NCBI RefSeq assembly: GCF_030063205.1
Contig: NZ_JASISQ010000003.1
Span: 401,209-465,208, forward strand
Reading direction: 5' to 3'
Origin: Arthrobacter antibioticus
Lineage (GTDB): Bacteria; Actinomycetota; Actinomycetes; Actinomycetales; Micrococcaceae
DNA: 64,000 bases
Position numbers and translations under genes: made by a program. Positions 41,802 to 51,629 of the stretch are shown piece by piece (the stretch's first letter is position 1; each line of letters opens with the position of its first letter). The notes under the pieces are model-generated. The model was not told where the DNA came from and did no database searches. It worked only from the letters and a program-made list of their open reading frames with translations.

Positions 41802-44135
41802 ATGGCTGGCACAGCGCCGGAAGAAAACATTGATGAGCAAAAGCTCACCATTGGCAATGTACGCAAAAAAGCTGTCGGTATCCCCGGCATCATGCACTCG
41901 ATGGAAATTTCGCTAAAGCAAATGGGTCCACTACGCACAGCCCAGACACTGCTGGCGATCAACCAAAAGGATGGCTTTGACTGTCCCGGTTGCGCCTGGC
42001 CAGAAGCAGATAAGCGCCACACAGCCGAGTTCTGTGAGAATGGGGCCAAAGCGGTAGCGGAGGAAGCCACAAAAAGGCGCGTGCCGCCGTCGTTCTTTGC
42101 AGAAAATTCTGTGAGTGAGCTACGCGACTGGGACGATTTCCGGCTTGGCCAGCAAGGGCGGCTGACAGATCCGATGTTTTTAGCCGAGGGTTCCGATTAC
42201 TACGTGCCCATCTCGTGGGAGCGGGCCTTGGGGTTATTGGCCGGAGAACTGTTAACCCTGGATGACCCCAACGAGGCGATCTTCTACACGTCTGGCCGCA
42301 CCTCAAATGAGGCAGCGTTCCTGTACCAACTGATGGTCCGCGGGCTGGGCACAAACAACCTGCCTGACTGCTCAAATATGTGCCATGAATCCAGCGGGTC
42401 GGCGCTGAGCCAGACCATCGGTATTGGCAAGGGGTCAGTCTCCCTTGAAGACATTTACAAGTCTGAACTGATCCTAATCGCCGGACAAAACCCCGGCACC
42501 AACCACCCACGCATGCTGACTGCGCTGGAGAAGGCCAAGAAAAACGGAGCGGTGATTGTTGCCATCAACCCGCTCCCCGAAGCCGGGCTGATGCGCTTTG
42601 AGAACCCGCAGACAATTCGCGGACTGGTGGGTGGGGGCACCGCGCTGGCCGACGATTTTCTGCAAATTAAACTTGGCGGCGACCAGGCCCTTTTCCAGGG
42701 CTTGGGGAAGTTTCTCCTTGAAGAACAGCGCCGGCCGGGATCTCCCCAATTCGGCAGGGTCTTTGACACAGCTTTCATCGACGCACACACCACCGGGCTT
42801 GGCGAGTATCAAGAACAACTCGAGCAGGTCACGTGGGCGCAGATTGTCACCGCTACGGGTCTGACCGAGACGCAAATCCGAACAACCGGTGAGCGTTTAT
42901 TGGCCTCCAAAGCCACTGTTGTTTGCTGGGCCATGGGGCTGACCCAACATAAACACTCAGTTGCCATGCTCCGCGACGTGGTGAACGTACTGCTATTGCA
43001 GGGCAATATCGGCAAACCAGGGGCAGGGGTGTGCCCTGTCCGCGGCCACTCAAATGTTCAGGGCGACAGAACCATGGGCATATTTGAGCGCATGCCCACA
43101 TCCTTCCATGATGCCCTGGACCGCGAGTTTTCTTTTGCTTCACCCCGCCCCGATGGTTTCGATACGGTAGCCGCCATAGAGGCCATGCGGGATGGAAAAG
43201 CGCGTGTCTTTGTGGGTATGGGCGGGAACTTTGTTCGGGCCACCCCGGATTCGGATGTCACCGAAAAGGCTCTGAACAACCTTTCGCTGACTGTTCAAAT
43301 TTCCACCAAACTCAACAAGTCCCACCTGATCACCGGCAGGCAGGCACTGATCCTGCCCACCCTTGGCCGCACCGAACGCGATACCCAGGCCAGCGGCGAA
43401 CAACGCGTCACCGTGGAAGACTCCATGAGTGCCGTGCATGCCTCGCGCGGGCGTCTTGCTCCTGCCTCGGATAACTTGCGCTCGGAAGTAGCCATAGTGT
43501 GCCAGCTTGCCAAGCTACTTTTTGAAACGGACGACGGCGGCACGCGCCCGGGTGCCCCTCTCACCAATTGGGGCGCCCTGGCAGGGGATTACCGTTTGAT
43601 TCGCGCCCACATTGCCGCGGTGGTTCCCGGATTTGAGGACTTTGAGGCGAAGATCAACAAGCCCGGCGGCTTCATTTTGCCGCATGGCCCCCGTGATTCA
43701 CGGACGTTCACCACCCAGTCGGGCCTGGCCCATTTCACCGCCAATGAACTGCAATATCCGCTGGTTCCAAAGGGGCGACTGCTACTACAAACGCTGCGCT
43801 CTCACGACCAGTACAACACCACTATTTATGGCAAGGACGATCGCTACCGCGGCATCAAGAACGGTCGCCGTGTGGTGTTTGTTAACCAATCGGACCTGGA
43901 TTCGCTCGGCATTGCCGATGGGTCAATGGTTGATCTGGTCTCGGAGTGGAAGGACGGCGTAGACCGTAGGGCGCCTGATTTTCGAGTGGTGGCGTATTCA
44001 ACCCCGGTTGGCTGCGCGGCCGCCTATTACCCTGAAACCAACGTGCTGGTCCCCCTCGACTCCAAGGCCGATGTTAGCGGCACACCCACGTCAAAGTCAG
44101 TTGTGATCAGGTTGGAGCCGCTCACAACCCGTTGA
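41802..44135 (+). CDS. FdhF/YdeP-family molybdopterin oxidoreductase
   Basis: 777 residues. Molybdopterin oxidoreductase resembling the alpha subunit of formate dehydrogenases (YdeP/FdhF group). An N-terminal Cys pair FDCPGCAWPEADKRH may hold a cluster or structural metal. The Mo ligand region is NMCHESSGSALSQTIGIGKG, followed by the cofactor-binding domains (LIAGQNPGTNHPRML, VCPVRGHSNVQGDRTMGIFE) and the C-terminal dinucleotide-binding barrel (LLLQTLRSHDQYNTTIYGKD). No classical four-Cys [4Fe-4S] N-terminal motif is seen, typical of this subgroup. Formate is the likely substrate because fdhD is adjacent, but other substrates are possible. Confidence 0.85.
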   Translation: MAGTAPEENIDEQKLTIGNVRKKAVGIPGIMHSMEISLKQMGPLRTAQTLLAINQKDGFDCPGCAWPEADKRHTAEFCENGAKAVAEEATKRRVPPSFFAENSVSELRDWDDFRLGQQGRLTDPMFLAEGSDYYVPISWERALGLLAGELLTLDDPNEAIFYTSGRTSNEAAFLYQLMVRGLGTNNLPDCSNMCHESSGSALSQTIGIGKGSVSLEDIYKSELILIAGQNPGTNHPRMLTALEKAKKNGAVIVAINPLPEAGLMRFENPQTIRGLVGGGTALADDFLQIKLGGDQALFQGLGKFLLEEQRRPGSPQFGRVFDTAFIDAHTTGLGEYQEQLEQVTWAQIVTATGLTETQIRTTGERLLASKATVVCWAMGLTQHKHSVAMLRDVVNVLLLQGNIGKPGAGVCPVRGHSNVQGDRTMGIFERMPTSFHDALDREFSFASPRPDGFDTVAAIEAMRDGKARVFVGMGGNFVRATPDSDVTEKALNNLSLTVQISTKLNKSHLITGRQALILPTLGRTERDTQASGEQRVTVEDSMSAVHASRGRLAPASDNLRSEVAIVCQLAKLLFETDDGGTRPGAPLTNWGALAGDYRLIRAHIAAVVPGFEDFEAKINKPGGFILPHGPRDSRTFTTQSGLAHFTANELQYPLVPKGRLLLQTLRSHDQYNTTIYGKDDRYRGIKNGRRVVFVNQSDLDSLGIADGSMVDLVSEWKDGVDRRAPDFRVVAYSTPVGCAAAYYPETNVLVPLDSKADVSGTPTSKSVVIRLEPLTTR

Positions 44136-44194
44136 GATTGGAGGTGATGACACCCGCTTCGTTCCTCCGGGGTGTCATCACCTCCAATCTCAAC
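44131..44194. repeat. Long inverted repeat with conserved loop, copy 3
   Basis: Perfect 25-bp arms (44131-44155 and 44170-44194) around a 14-base loop gcttcgttcctccg. On the minus strand the loop reads cggaggaacgaagc, closely matching the loop of copy 1, while the stem differs by paired substitutions. It sits between the convergent fdhF-like and moeA genes and may double as a terminator. Confidence 0.85.
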
Positions 44195-44210
44195 CACTAA
44201 GGGGCGGATC

Positions 44211-45476
44211 TCACTTCCAAGGCAGGGGCATTGCGCTAACGCTCTCCCCCATTTTGGTTCCATGCGGCGGTACAACCATGACGCCGTCGGCCATTGAAAG
44301 TCCACGCATCATGGCGGAGTCGGTGTGCACGCACGGTGATGCCAGCCCGTAAACAAGTCTGTAGGGCATGAGGCGGGTAGGCCCTGTGAATGGCTTCACG
44401 GGCGAACCACAGGCGACTTCTGTCAGCGTTGGCTGCGGCAAACTTCCCAACCTAGCCAGCAGCGGTGCGCCCAGGGTCATCAGGCCGATCATGGCCGCTA
44501 ACGGATTTCCTGGCAAGCCGACGATGAAGCGCCCGTCGGGCAGTTCAGCCAACAGGGTGGGGTGTCCTGGGCGCATGGCAATCTGCGGAATGTGGAAGGT
44601 CCCGCCCATTGCGCTGATGGCCTCCCGCAGGAAGTCAGCACTTGATTTACCTGTGGCACCGGTGGTGATGATGACATCAGCTGGATCATCCTCGTCATCC
44701 AGAAGTGCTGCAAGCATCGAGTTCAGGGTGTCCCCTGCGCGCTGCAATCCAACAACAGTGCCACCCAGCATGGTGACAACAGCTCCGAGCTGGGGGGAAA
44801 ATGCGTCGCGCACAAAGCCCGGTGCCGGGATTCCGGAGAGCACAACTTCATCGCCGGTCAGGACAATTTTTACTGCCGGTTTTCCAAGCACGTGAAGCTC
44901 ATCCAGACCACCAAGGGCCGCCAGGGAAACGTGAGCCGGGTTCAAGGTTGTCCCTGCAGATATCAGGCGTTCACCGGCTTCTGCTTCCTGCCCAACTGGC
45001 CGAATATGCTGGGAGTTTTTTGGTTCGCCGGGACGGGCAGCATCCCCGCGAACCAGAACCGGTAGACCGTCGTCATCGATGGATAGTTTGGCGGCCTCAC
45101 TACGTAAAACCGATTTGGCGCCGCGAGGAATCAAGCCGCCTGTGAGTATAGGGACCGCTTGCCCCGGAGCCAGGCTGTCCCCCTTTTTAGCAATGATCCA
45201 CGGCGGACTGCCAGCAACAGCCCACCCGTCCATGGCTGATGATGCGTAATGGGGCATGGCATGACGAGCTAAAACATCTGTGGCAAGGATCCGTCCCACG
45301 GCTTCCGCCAGCGGAACCGTGTGCGCTGCCAGCGGCACAGCGACGTCCCACGCTTTCTCGCGGGCCTGGTGCCATGTGTGCGGCAAAATAATAGCGGTTG
45401 TCGCGGAGGCACTCTCCTCCACCGGGACGCTCTCAGCAGGGCTCTGTTCGGCATTTGCCGCTCCAGTGTGTTCCAC
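44211..45476 (-). CDS. moeA: Molybdopterin molybdenumtransferase MoeA
   Basis: About 421 residues. Inserts molybdate into molybdopterin. Family features: HAMPHYASSAMDGWAVAG, PVLTG-type VPILTGGLIPRGAKSVLRSE, the MPT-binding domain VKIVLTGDEVVLSGIP and VIITTGATGKSSADFLREAI, GHPTLLAELPDGRFIVGLPG followed by NPLAAM. The N-terminus is uncertain: the frame opens at 45548 inside the upstream gene, and the GTG at 45476 is chosen as the first start after that gene, though without a clear ribosome site. Third gene of the mobA-DUF6457-moeA operon. Confidence 0.9.
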   Translation of the reverse strand: MEHTGAANAEQSPAESVPVEESASATTAIILPHTWHQAREKAWDVAVPLAAHTVPLAEAVGRILATDVLARHAMPHYASSAMDGWAVAGSPPWIIAKKGDSLAPGQAVPILTGGLIPRGAKSVLRSEAAKLSIDDDGLPVLVRGDAARPGEPKNSQHIRPVGQEAEAGERLISAGTTLNPAHVSLAALGGLDELHVLGKPAVKIVLTGDEVVLSGIPAPGFVRDAFSPQLGAVVTMLGGTVVGLQRAGDTLNSMLAALLDDEDDPADVIITTGATGKSSADFLREAISAMGGTFHIPQIAMRPGHPTLLAELPDGRFIVGLPGNPLAAMIGLMTLGAPLLARLGSLPQPTLTEVACGSPVKPFTGPTRLMPYRLVYGLASPCVHTDSAMMRGLSMADGVMVVPPHGTKMGESVSAMPLPWK

Positions 45477-45486
45477 GATGGTGATG

Positions 45487-45795
45487 CTATTTACCGGTGG
45501 CTGTTTCGGCGCTGCCCTCAACGGGCCCTGGTGCCTGCTGCGCCGCAAGCTCCTTGGCCATTCCCAACGCTGCCTTCATGGCCGCATCCTCGCTGGCCTG
45601 GCCTGATCCGGCAGCCAGCCCAGCGGCCAGCCCAGCCACAAAAGTTGTTAATGGGGCTGCCGGACGCACGATTGAGTGGGCGGCCACCCCGGCCACGTTC
45701 AAGACGGCATGGATGTCTACGTCAATATCGGCAATCTCAAAGGCCTCTAGCAGCTTTTGCGTCCAAACCTTCAAGATCTCGTCTTGATTTTCCAC
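45487..45795 (-). CDS. DUF6457 protein linked to molybdenum cofactor genes
   Basis: 102 residues, helical (ILKVWTQKLLEAFEIADIDV, AALGMAKELAAQ), from a GTG with aaagg upstream. Matches in size and context the actinobacterial DUF6457 proteins that sit between mobA and moeA. It starts three bases after the mobA stop. A role in cofactor synthesis or delivery is inferred from the constant neighbourhood. Confidence 0.8.
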   Translation of the reverse strand: MENQDEILKVWTQKLLEAFEIADIDVDIHAVLNVAGVAAHSIVRPAAPLTTFVAGLAAGLAAGSGQASEDAAMKAALGMAKELAAQQAPGPVEGSAETATGK

Positions 45796-45798
45796 GTG

Positions 45799-46446
45799 CT
45801 AACCTTTCGCATCCGGTGGCCCCGCAACGATCCCTTGCGCGCGGGCGTCCTCCCAAGTATCTATATCTGCCGTCAGACCCGCGGGCATGACACAGTCGTT
45901 GATCTTTACAGTAGCAAGCAAGGAGAAAACTGACGCGTTCTCTAGCCGGTGCGCCGCTCGCGCCGCCGCGACCGCAGCCCGAAGGGAAGCCAAGGGGTAG
46001 ATCGCGGCCAACGGCTGTTTGCGCCCCCCTGTCACGGCCATGACACCTTGATCTTCATTGCATCGCCTCAACGCTGACAGCAGCAACCGCACAACTTCAC
46101 TGGCGTGGGGCATATCGCAAGCCAGGATCAACACATGGTTGGAGCCGGACGCATCGCCGCTGCGCTCTTCCAAAACTGCCAGACCGGCCGCAATACCCGC
46201 GGCGGGACCTGCATACGGGGGGTCCTCTTGCACAGTGACTACAAAATTACGCTGCTGCGATCCAGCAAGCCAGCCAACTACCTTCTCCACAGGGCCTACG
46301 ACGGCGATCATCGACGGGGGAGTCATCGCTTGTACCGCTGCATCGAGGGTGCGCACCAGCAGGGTCTGCCCATCTCGCATGAGCCCTGCCTTGGGGACAC
46401 CGCCGAGTCTTTTCGATAAACCCCCGGCCAGGATCACTGCTTGCAT
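45799..46446 (-). CDS. mobA: Molybdenum cofactor guanylyltransferase MobA-like
   Basis: 215 residues from the ATG at 46446, which gives the family start MQAVILAGGLSKRLGGVPKA (nucleotide-binding loop). Also seen are VLILACDMPHASEVVRLLLS (metal-binding Asp) and KQPLAAIYPLASL. Adds GMP to molybdopterin. The frame extends upstream to 46530, but that part has no family resemblance. First gene of the operon with DUF6457 and moeA. Confidence 0.85.
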   Translation of the reverse strand: MQAVILAGGLSKRLGGVPKAGLMRDGQTLLVRTLDAAVQAMTPPSMIAVVGPVEKVVGWLAGSQQRNFVVTVQEDPPYAGPAAGIAAGLAVLEERSGDASGSNHVLILACDMPHASEVVRLLLSALRRCNEDQGVMAVTGGRKQPLAAIYPLASLRAAVAAARAAHRLENASVFSLLATVKINDCVMPAGLTADIDTWEDARAQGIVAGPPDAKG

Positions 46447-46558
46447 GCTCTGCGCATTCTGTTCTTTAAGATGTCCATGGAGCCATGCTAACTGGCTGCT
46501 GGTAGATGCCGCTGAGATGGGTTCAAGCACGAGAACGGCAAAAAGAAGAGCTTAAAAC

Positions 46559-46588
46559 AATGAACCCCGTCCGTGGACGGGGTTCATT
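46559..46588 (-). terminator. Terminator after the NlpC/P60 gene
   Basis: aatgaaccccgtcc (46559-46572) and ggacggggttcatt (46575-46588) form a perfect 14-bp stem, followed on the minus strand by gttttaagctctttt. It lies just past the hydrolase stop. Confidence 0.85.
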
Positions 46589-46603
46589 GGGCAAAAATGT
46601 TCT

Positions 46604-47392
46604 TTAGTGACCCATCGCGATGAAGACAGGACCTGAGCCTACGTTGGCAGAGAATACGGCTGTTGTGAAGCCGTTCCATCCACCGTGTACGGCCTGGCCG
46701 TTGCCAATGTAAACAGCGATGTGGGCAAGGCCCGCGCCACCGTCTGCGTAGTAGATCAAGTCACCTGGCTGGGCTTCGGCAGCAGAAACCGTGCGGCCCA
46801 AGCTCAAGTAACCAGCGGGCCAGCCGTGGAAGTTAATTCCTGCGGCAGCCAAAGAGTTGCTGGCTAGCGCTGTGCAATCCTGTGCAACACCAAGCTGGGC
46901 AAGTGCGGCGCTGGCGATGGTGGCGCCAATCCCACTCTTTGCAACAGGTGCGGGTGCTTCTTCAGGAGTATTTGTAGTTACGGTCGGAGCAGCTGCTGGT
47001 GCAACTTCCGCGGCCGGAGCAACATTTGTTGCTGGTGTTGCAACAACCTCGTTGCTCTGTGCCTCTACAACTACCGGCTCAACATAAGCCGGGGCAGAGG
47101 TGATGGAGGGAGTGGCGAATGAAATCTTCACCGTTGATGCTGCCGTGATAGCGGAAGCAAGTTCCGTGTTCAAGGACAACGTCGTAGCACCGTCAGAAGC
47201 ACGCTCCACAGTGGGAGTTGCCGCGTTTGCTGCGATGCCGGATGTCAATACCAGACCAGAAGCTGCTGCGATTACGGCGGCCTGACGGCCAACTCCGCCG
47301 ACGTTAGAGCTGACGGCTTTCGTAAGGCTGGAGATCGAGCTGGTCTTAACAACCTCGGCGCGGTGGCGCCCGAGGGCAGTGTTTGAAGCCAA
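46604..47392 (-). CDS. NlpC/P60 cell-wall hydrolase, riboswitch-controlled
   Basis: 262 residues. Cleaves peptidoglycan stem peptides outside the cell. The TTG at 47392 is chosen: gagagga lies seven bases upstream and it falls after the riboswitch, whereas the longer frame to 47449 runs into it. A signal sequence (AAVIAAASGLVLTSGIAANA) precedes a long Pro/Ala/Val-rich linker (residues about 75-150). The NlpC/P60 domain has Cys in VAQDCTALASNSLAAAGINF, His in GLAHIAVYIGNGQAVHGG, and AQPGDLIYY. It lies beside the M23 hydrolase gene, which has the same kind of leader. Confidence 0.9.
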   Translation of the reverse strand: MASNTALGRHRAEVVKTSSISSLTKAVSSNVGGVGRQAAVIAAASGLVLTSGIAANAATPTVERASDGATTLSLNTELASAITAASTVKISFATPSITSAPAYVEPVVVEAQSNEVVATPATNVAPAAEVAPAAAPTVTTNTPEEAPAPVAKSGIGATIASAALAQLGVAQDCTALASNSLAAAGINFHGWPAGYLSLGRTVSAAEAQPGDLIYYADGGAGLAHIAVYIGNGQAVHGGWNGFTTAVFSANVGSGPVFIAMGH

Positions 47393-47410
47393 GAAGGATT
47401 CCTCTCCCAA

Positions 47411-47580
47411 AGCCTGCGAGGTAAGCTGTCGGATTCGGATGGGAGTCACCCGGCCGCTCCACGTTCACACATCTAAAGAATCATTTCTTTATTTGTGACT
47501 AAACGCTTCGCGGCTTCACCCCTAGGACTTTTGCTTGACGCGAAGTCCGATTATTGGTTCCCCCGCCCCTGCCAGACGAT
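47411..47580 (-). ncRNA. Cyclic-di-AMP riboswitch (ydaO/yuaA class), NlpC/P60 leader
   Basis: On the minus strand the leader shows the conserved boxes in order: gcgggggaacc, then aggggtgaagccgcgaagcg, then gggtgactcccatccgaatc and ccgacagcttacctcgcagg. These are the hallmark segments of the ydaO aptamer, known to bind c-di-AMP and usually to switch expression off. The location before a peptidoglycan hydrolase is typical for Actinobacteria. Confidence 0.92.
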
Positions 47581-47746
47581 TGATACGAACGGACCATGAG
47601 TAGTGGCAGAGCTAGGCAATCGACTCACGGACGCTGACTTGATTCGAAGTCGGCGCGATTACGACGGTACAACAGATTTTTCCCAATGTCACGTTCAGGT
47701 CACGGTCTTGTGACTAAAACGTAACTAAATGCCCCCTGTGGAGGAA

Positions 47747-48562
47747 TTAAAGCCAGCCCATGGGGTCAACTGGTTCGTCATTGATGATTACTTCAAAGTG
47801 CAAATGGGGCCCTGTAGAGGCGCCCGTGGAGCCGCTGAAGCCCACAAGCTCTCCGCGCTCAACATGCTGGCCAACCTTCACGGCATTGGCGCTCATGTGG
47901 TTGTAGGACGTTGAAAGTCCATTGCCATGATCCACCACTACGCGGTTGCCGCCGCCATACTGGTGCCAGCCCGAGAATGTCACTGTGCCGCCGGCCGCTG
48001 CAAGTACTTCGTTGCCGCTGGCTACGGCAAAGTCCTGGCCCGTGTGCTGTTCACCCATCTGCCCGGTGATGGGACTGATGCGCCCACCGAAGGGCGAGCT
48101 TGTCACCAGGTTTTTCAGTGGTGCGCCAAGAGTTCCCTTGGCTGCCTGCGGGGTGACATTGGAGGCGTTTACCTTCAGGGTCTCCTTGAGCATGCCATCA
48201 GGATTCAGGGCACTGGCAACCTCGGGTGAGGCAAACGTGATGGGGATTTCCGCACCCGCCGTGACAGCAGCCTCCACTGATACCGCAGAGGAGGCAACAG
48301 TATCAATTTGGTGAGCGTCAAGGGCTTGGGCGGAAGGCAGAGTGACAGCCAGAACCAGGCCGGTGGCAGCCATAGCCATGCCAACTCTTTGGCCAGCTCC
48401 ACTTGCCGCATGAACACGCAGCAGGTGGGCGACCGAAATATTTGAGGGTGAACTTAAACGCTCTGCAGCAATTGCTTCGCGGCGGGTTCCCGGTGTGGAA
48501 ACAAGCTCGTGAGTTACCGACGGTGACGCGCGACGACGTCCCCGCTGTTTAACTTCTGACAC
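47747..48562 (-). CDS. M23-family cell-wall endopeptidase, riboswitch-controlled
   Basis: 271 residues. The N-terminus is basic and precedes a transmembrane/signal segment (VGMAMAATGLVLAVTLPSAQ). The C-terminal lysostaphin-like domain has the zinc motifs EQHTGQDFAV and GPHLHFEVIINDEPVDP, with NHMSANAVKVGQHVERGELV between. It cuts peptidoglycan cross-bridges if catalytic, or activates other hydrolases. Start GTG with agagagg upstream. Separated from the NlpC/P60 gene by that gene's riboswitch. Confidence 0.9.
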   Translation of the reverse strand: MSEVKQRGRRRASPSVTHELVSTPGTRREAIAAERLSSPSNISVAHLLRVHAASGAGQRVGMAMAATGLVLAVTLPSAQALDAHQIDTVASSAVSVEAAVTAGAEIPITFASPEVASALNPDGMLKETLKVNASNVTPQAAKGTLGAPLKNLVTSSPFGGRISPITGQMGEQHTGQDFAVASGNEVLAAAGGTVTFSGWHQYGGGNRVVVDHGNGLSTSYNHMSANAVKVGQHVERGELVGFSGSTGASTGPHLHFEVIINDEPVDPMGWL

Positions 48563-48582
48563 TAAAGACCTCTCTGTAAAAC

Positions 48583-48775
48583 ACCTGCGAAGTTAGCTGT
48601 CGGATTCGGATCAGAGAGTAAAACTTTTGATCCGGCCCATGCTCTTGGCACACTTTTATGCGTGGCACTCTCCAAAGAGATTGGGCCAGAATGGTGTGTT
48701 GCTTTCGAATGTGGGCTTCACCCCAAGGCAGACTGGATTGTCTGCCGAATGTGGTTCCCCCGCCCCTGCCACAGT
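48583..48775 (-). ncRNA. Cyclic-di-AMP riboswitch (ydaO/yuaA class), M23 leader
   Basis: Minus-strand leader with gcgggggaaccacattcgg, ttggggtgaagcccacattc, and the 3' boxes gatccgaatccgacagctaa followed by cttcgcaggt. It has the same architecture as the riboswitch at 47411-47580 but a longer internal arm. The 3' end lies about 20 bases before the GTG start of the M23 gene. Confidence 0.92.
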
Positions 48776-48926
48776 GATTGCCGCCCATTGTGCGAAGGCA
48801 AGGTTCGGTGTCGCACAATGGTAACGCTTTGATTACGGCGTTGAAATAATACTATACGGTACGACCGGCAAACGTAACAATTTCGTTACCTAGCTTGTCA
48901 ATAATTTTTACTCAGACCATGGAACT

Positions 48927-49622
48927 CTAGCTCATTGCAACGAAGACGTGTGAAGCAACTTCAGGCGGCAGTTCCAGGGCTCCTTCAATACCAGGGACGC
49001 GGACGGAGACGTACTCCCCCACCTGGGCCAATGAAATTCGCGCTCCGGGGCGCAAGCCGCCTTCATCGAGCTGAAGCAACAGCTCCGGCTCAACCTGGAT
49101 GCGTTCAGAAAGTCTGTGGATCACAACCTGCTGTCCGGGGGAATACGTTGACATGGCCTCTACGAGGGTGACGAGCCCGGCTGCAAATTGCGGCGCAACT
49201 TCACCCCCCAGCTCCTCTAACCCCGGAATCGGATTTCCGTAGGGTGACTCATTGGGACGGCCAAGTAAGTCAAACAGTCGCTGCTCAACCCTTTCGCTCA
49301 TCACGTGTTCCCAGCGGCAAGCCTCCTCATGGACGTAAGCCCAATCAAGACCAATCACATCAGCAAGGAGCCTTTCAGCCAGCCGGTGCTTGCGCATCAC
49401 GCGGGTAGCCTTGTCCCTACCGACAGGTGTGAGCTCTAAATGCCTATCCCCAGAGACTACAACCAAGCCGTCGCGCTCCATACGGCCAATGGTTTGTGAG
49501 ACGGTGGGGCCCGAATGGTGAAGACGTTCGGCAATGCGTGCCCGCAGTGCCACGATGTTCTCTTCCTCCAGCTCAAGGATGGTCCGCAAATACATTTCGG
49601 TCGTGTCAATCAGATCAGCCAC
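48927..49622 (-). CDS. DtxR/IdeR-family metal-dependent regulator
   Basis: 231 residues. N-terminal winged helix (EMYLRTILELEEENIVALRA, HSGPTVSQTIGRMERDGLVV), dimerisation domain with metal ligands in EEACRWEHVMSERVEQRL (Cys, Glu, His) and a C-terminal SH3-like domain (ARISLAQVGEYVSVRVPGIE). With iron or manganese bound it represses metal uptake and activates storage. Start GTG with caggagg upstream. The upstream gene pair is unrelated. Confidence 0.9.
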   Translation of the reverse strand: MADLIDTTEMYLRTILELEEENIVALRARIAERLHHSGPTVSQTIGRMERDGLVVVSGDRHLELTPVGRDKATRVMRKHRLAERLLADVIGLDWAYVHEEACRWEHVMSERVEQRLFDLLGRPNESPYGNPIPGLEELGGEVAPQFAAGLVTLVEAMSTYSPGQQVVIHRLSERIQVEPELLLQLDEGGLRPGARISLAQVGEYVSVRVPGIEGALELPPEVASHVFVAMS

Positions 49623-49848
49623 GTCAGCATCCTCCTGTTATAGGGCGAGTTTGGAGCAAGGACTTTTATCTCTACGTTAGCCTGATTGCAGCGATCCCGA
49701 GAATCCATGTATTTGATTATGGACCCGAGTGCGGGCCTAAGAATATTTCGTTGCAACAGGTCATTTTTCCGCTGAGCCCGGTTCTACGGCAGAATTGGCA
49801 AGGACCCCTTGGCACCGACATACCTTCCATCGAATATTTTTGGAGTAA

Positions 49849-50979
<1,131 letters not shown>

Positions 50980-50997
50980 AAAGTTCACCCGTGCCAT

Positions 50998-51041
50998 AAA
51001 AAAGGGGCTCCTTCCAGTGCCTGGAAGAAGCCCCTTTTTTT
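50998..51041. terminator. Terminator after serC
   Basis: A-rich left side, aggggct and ttccag pairing with ctggaa and agcccct, then a run of T. It can serve serC and, on the other strand, the DUF3027 gene. Confidence 0.9.
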
Positions 51042-51069
51042 CGATCACGGCCTATGCCGGAGAAGATGC

Positions 51070-51627
51070 TTAGTCGGAGTCTACGGCGTCATCATCGGTT
51101 ACGAACACTGACGGGTCACCCTCGGCATCGTCGTTAAGCTCCTGCACCGGCTCAGCGTCCCCTTCGGGAACCGTCCCGCCGGCAAGCCGTTCAGCAATAG
51201 CGTGAGAAGAGCCAGCATCAGCGCTTTCCTGGTCCTCCGGGCGCACCCGCTCAGACCAAGGCACCCAGGCAGGGGCCAGCACGGCATCGCCTGTGGGTAA
51301 GAGCCCCACTTCATTGACAGTGGCGGCTTTACTGCGCGAGATCCTCGTCAGCGTGGCAAACCACACCCAGCCCCGGTAACCGGGCTTGAGGGACTCAAAC
51401 AGGTGCGTCACACACCGCACACCTTCGCTGCGAACACCCACATGTACACCAATCTCGTCGGCGCCAGCAATGTCCTGTGCAGCAGTTCGGGCAGCGCGTT
51501 CCTCAGCAGCCAGGAAAGCATCAGGCTTCCCAAGACGCCACAGAGGAACGCCGTATAGGCTCTCAGAGTTGGTTGCCGGAGCCGAAGAGAGGGCTGGTTC
51601 GCTGGGAATTTCGGTCATGGAGGGCAC
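51070..51627 (-). CDS. DUF3027-family protein
   Basis: 185 residues. The family core is clear: EIGVHVGVRSEGVRCVTHLF, ESLKPGYRGWVWFATLTRIS and VNEVGLLPTGDAVLAPAWVP followed by WSERVRPED. An acidic tail follows. The protein is shorter than the common DUF3027 length (about 250-300). GTG 51627 or ATG 51618 may be the start; coupling to the cold-shock gene three bases upstream is likely. Function unknown, conserved in Actinobacteria. Confidence 0.8.
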   Translation of the reverse strand: MPSMTEIPSEPALSSAPATNSESLYGVPLWRLGKPDAFLAAEERAARTAAQDIAGADEIGVHVGVRSEGVRCVTHLFESLKPGYRGWVWFATLTRISRSKAATVNEVGLLPTGDAVLAPAWVPWSERVRPEDQESADAGSSHAIAERLAGGTVPEGDAEPVQELNDDAEGDPSVFVTDDDAVDSD

Positions 51628-51629
51628 CG

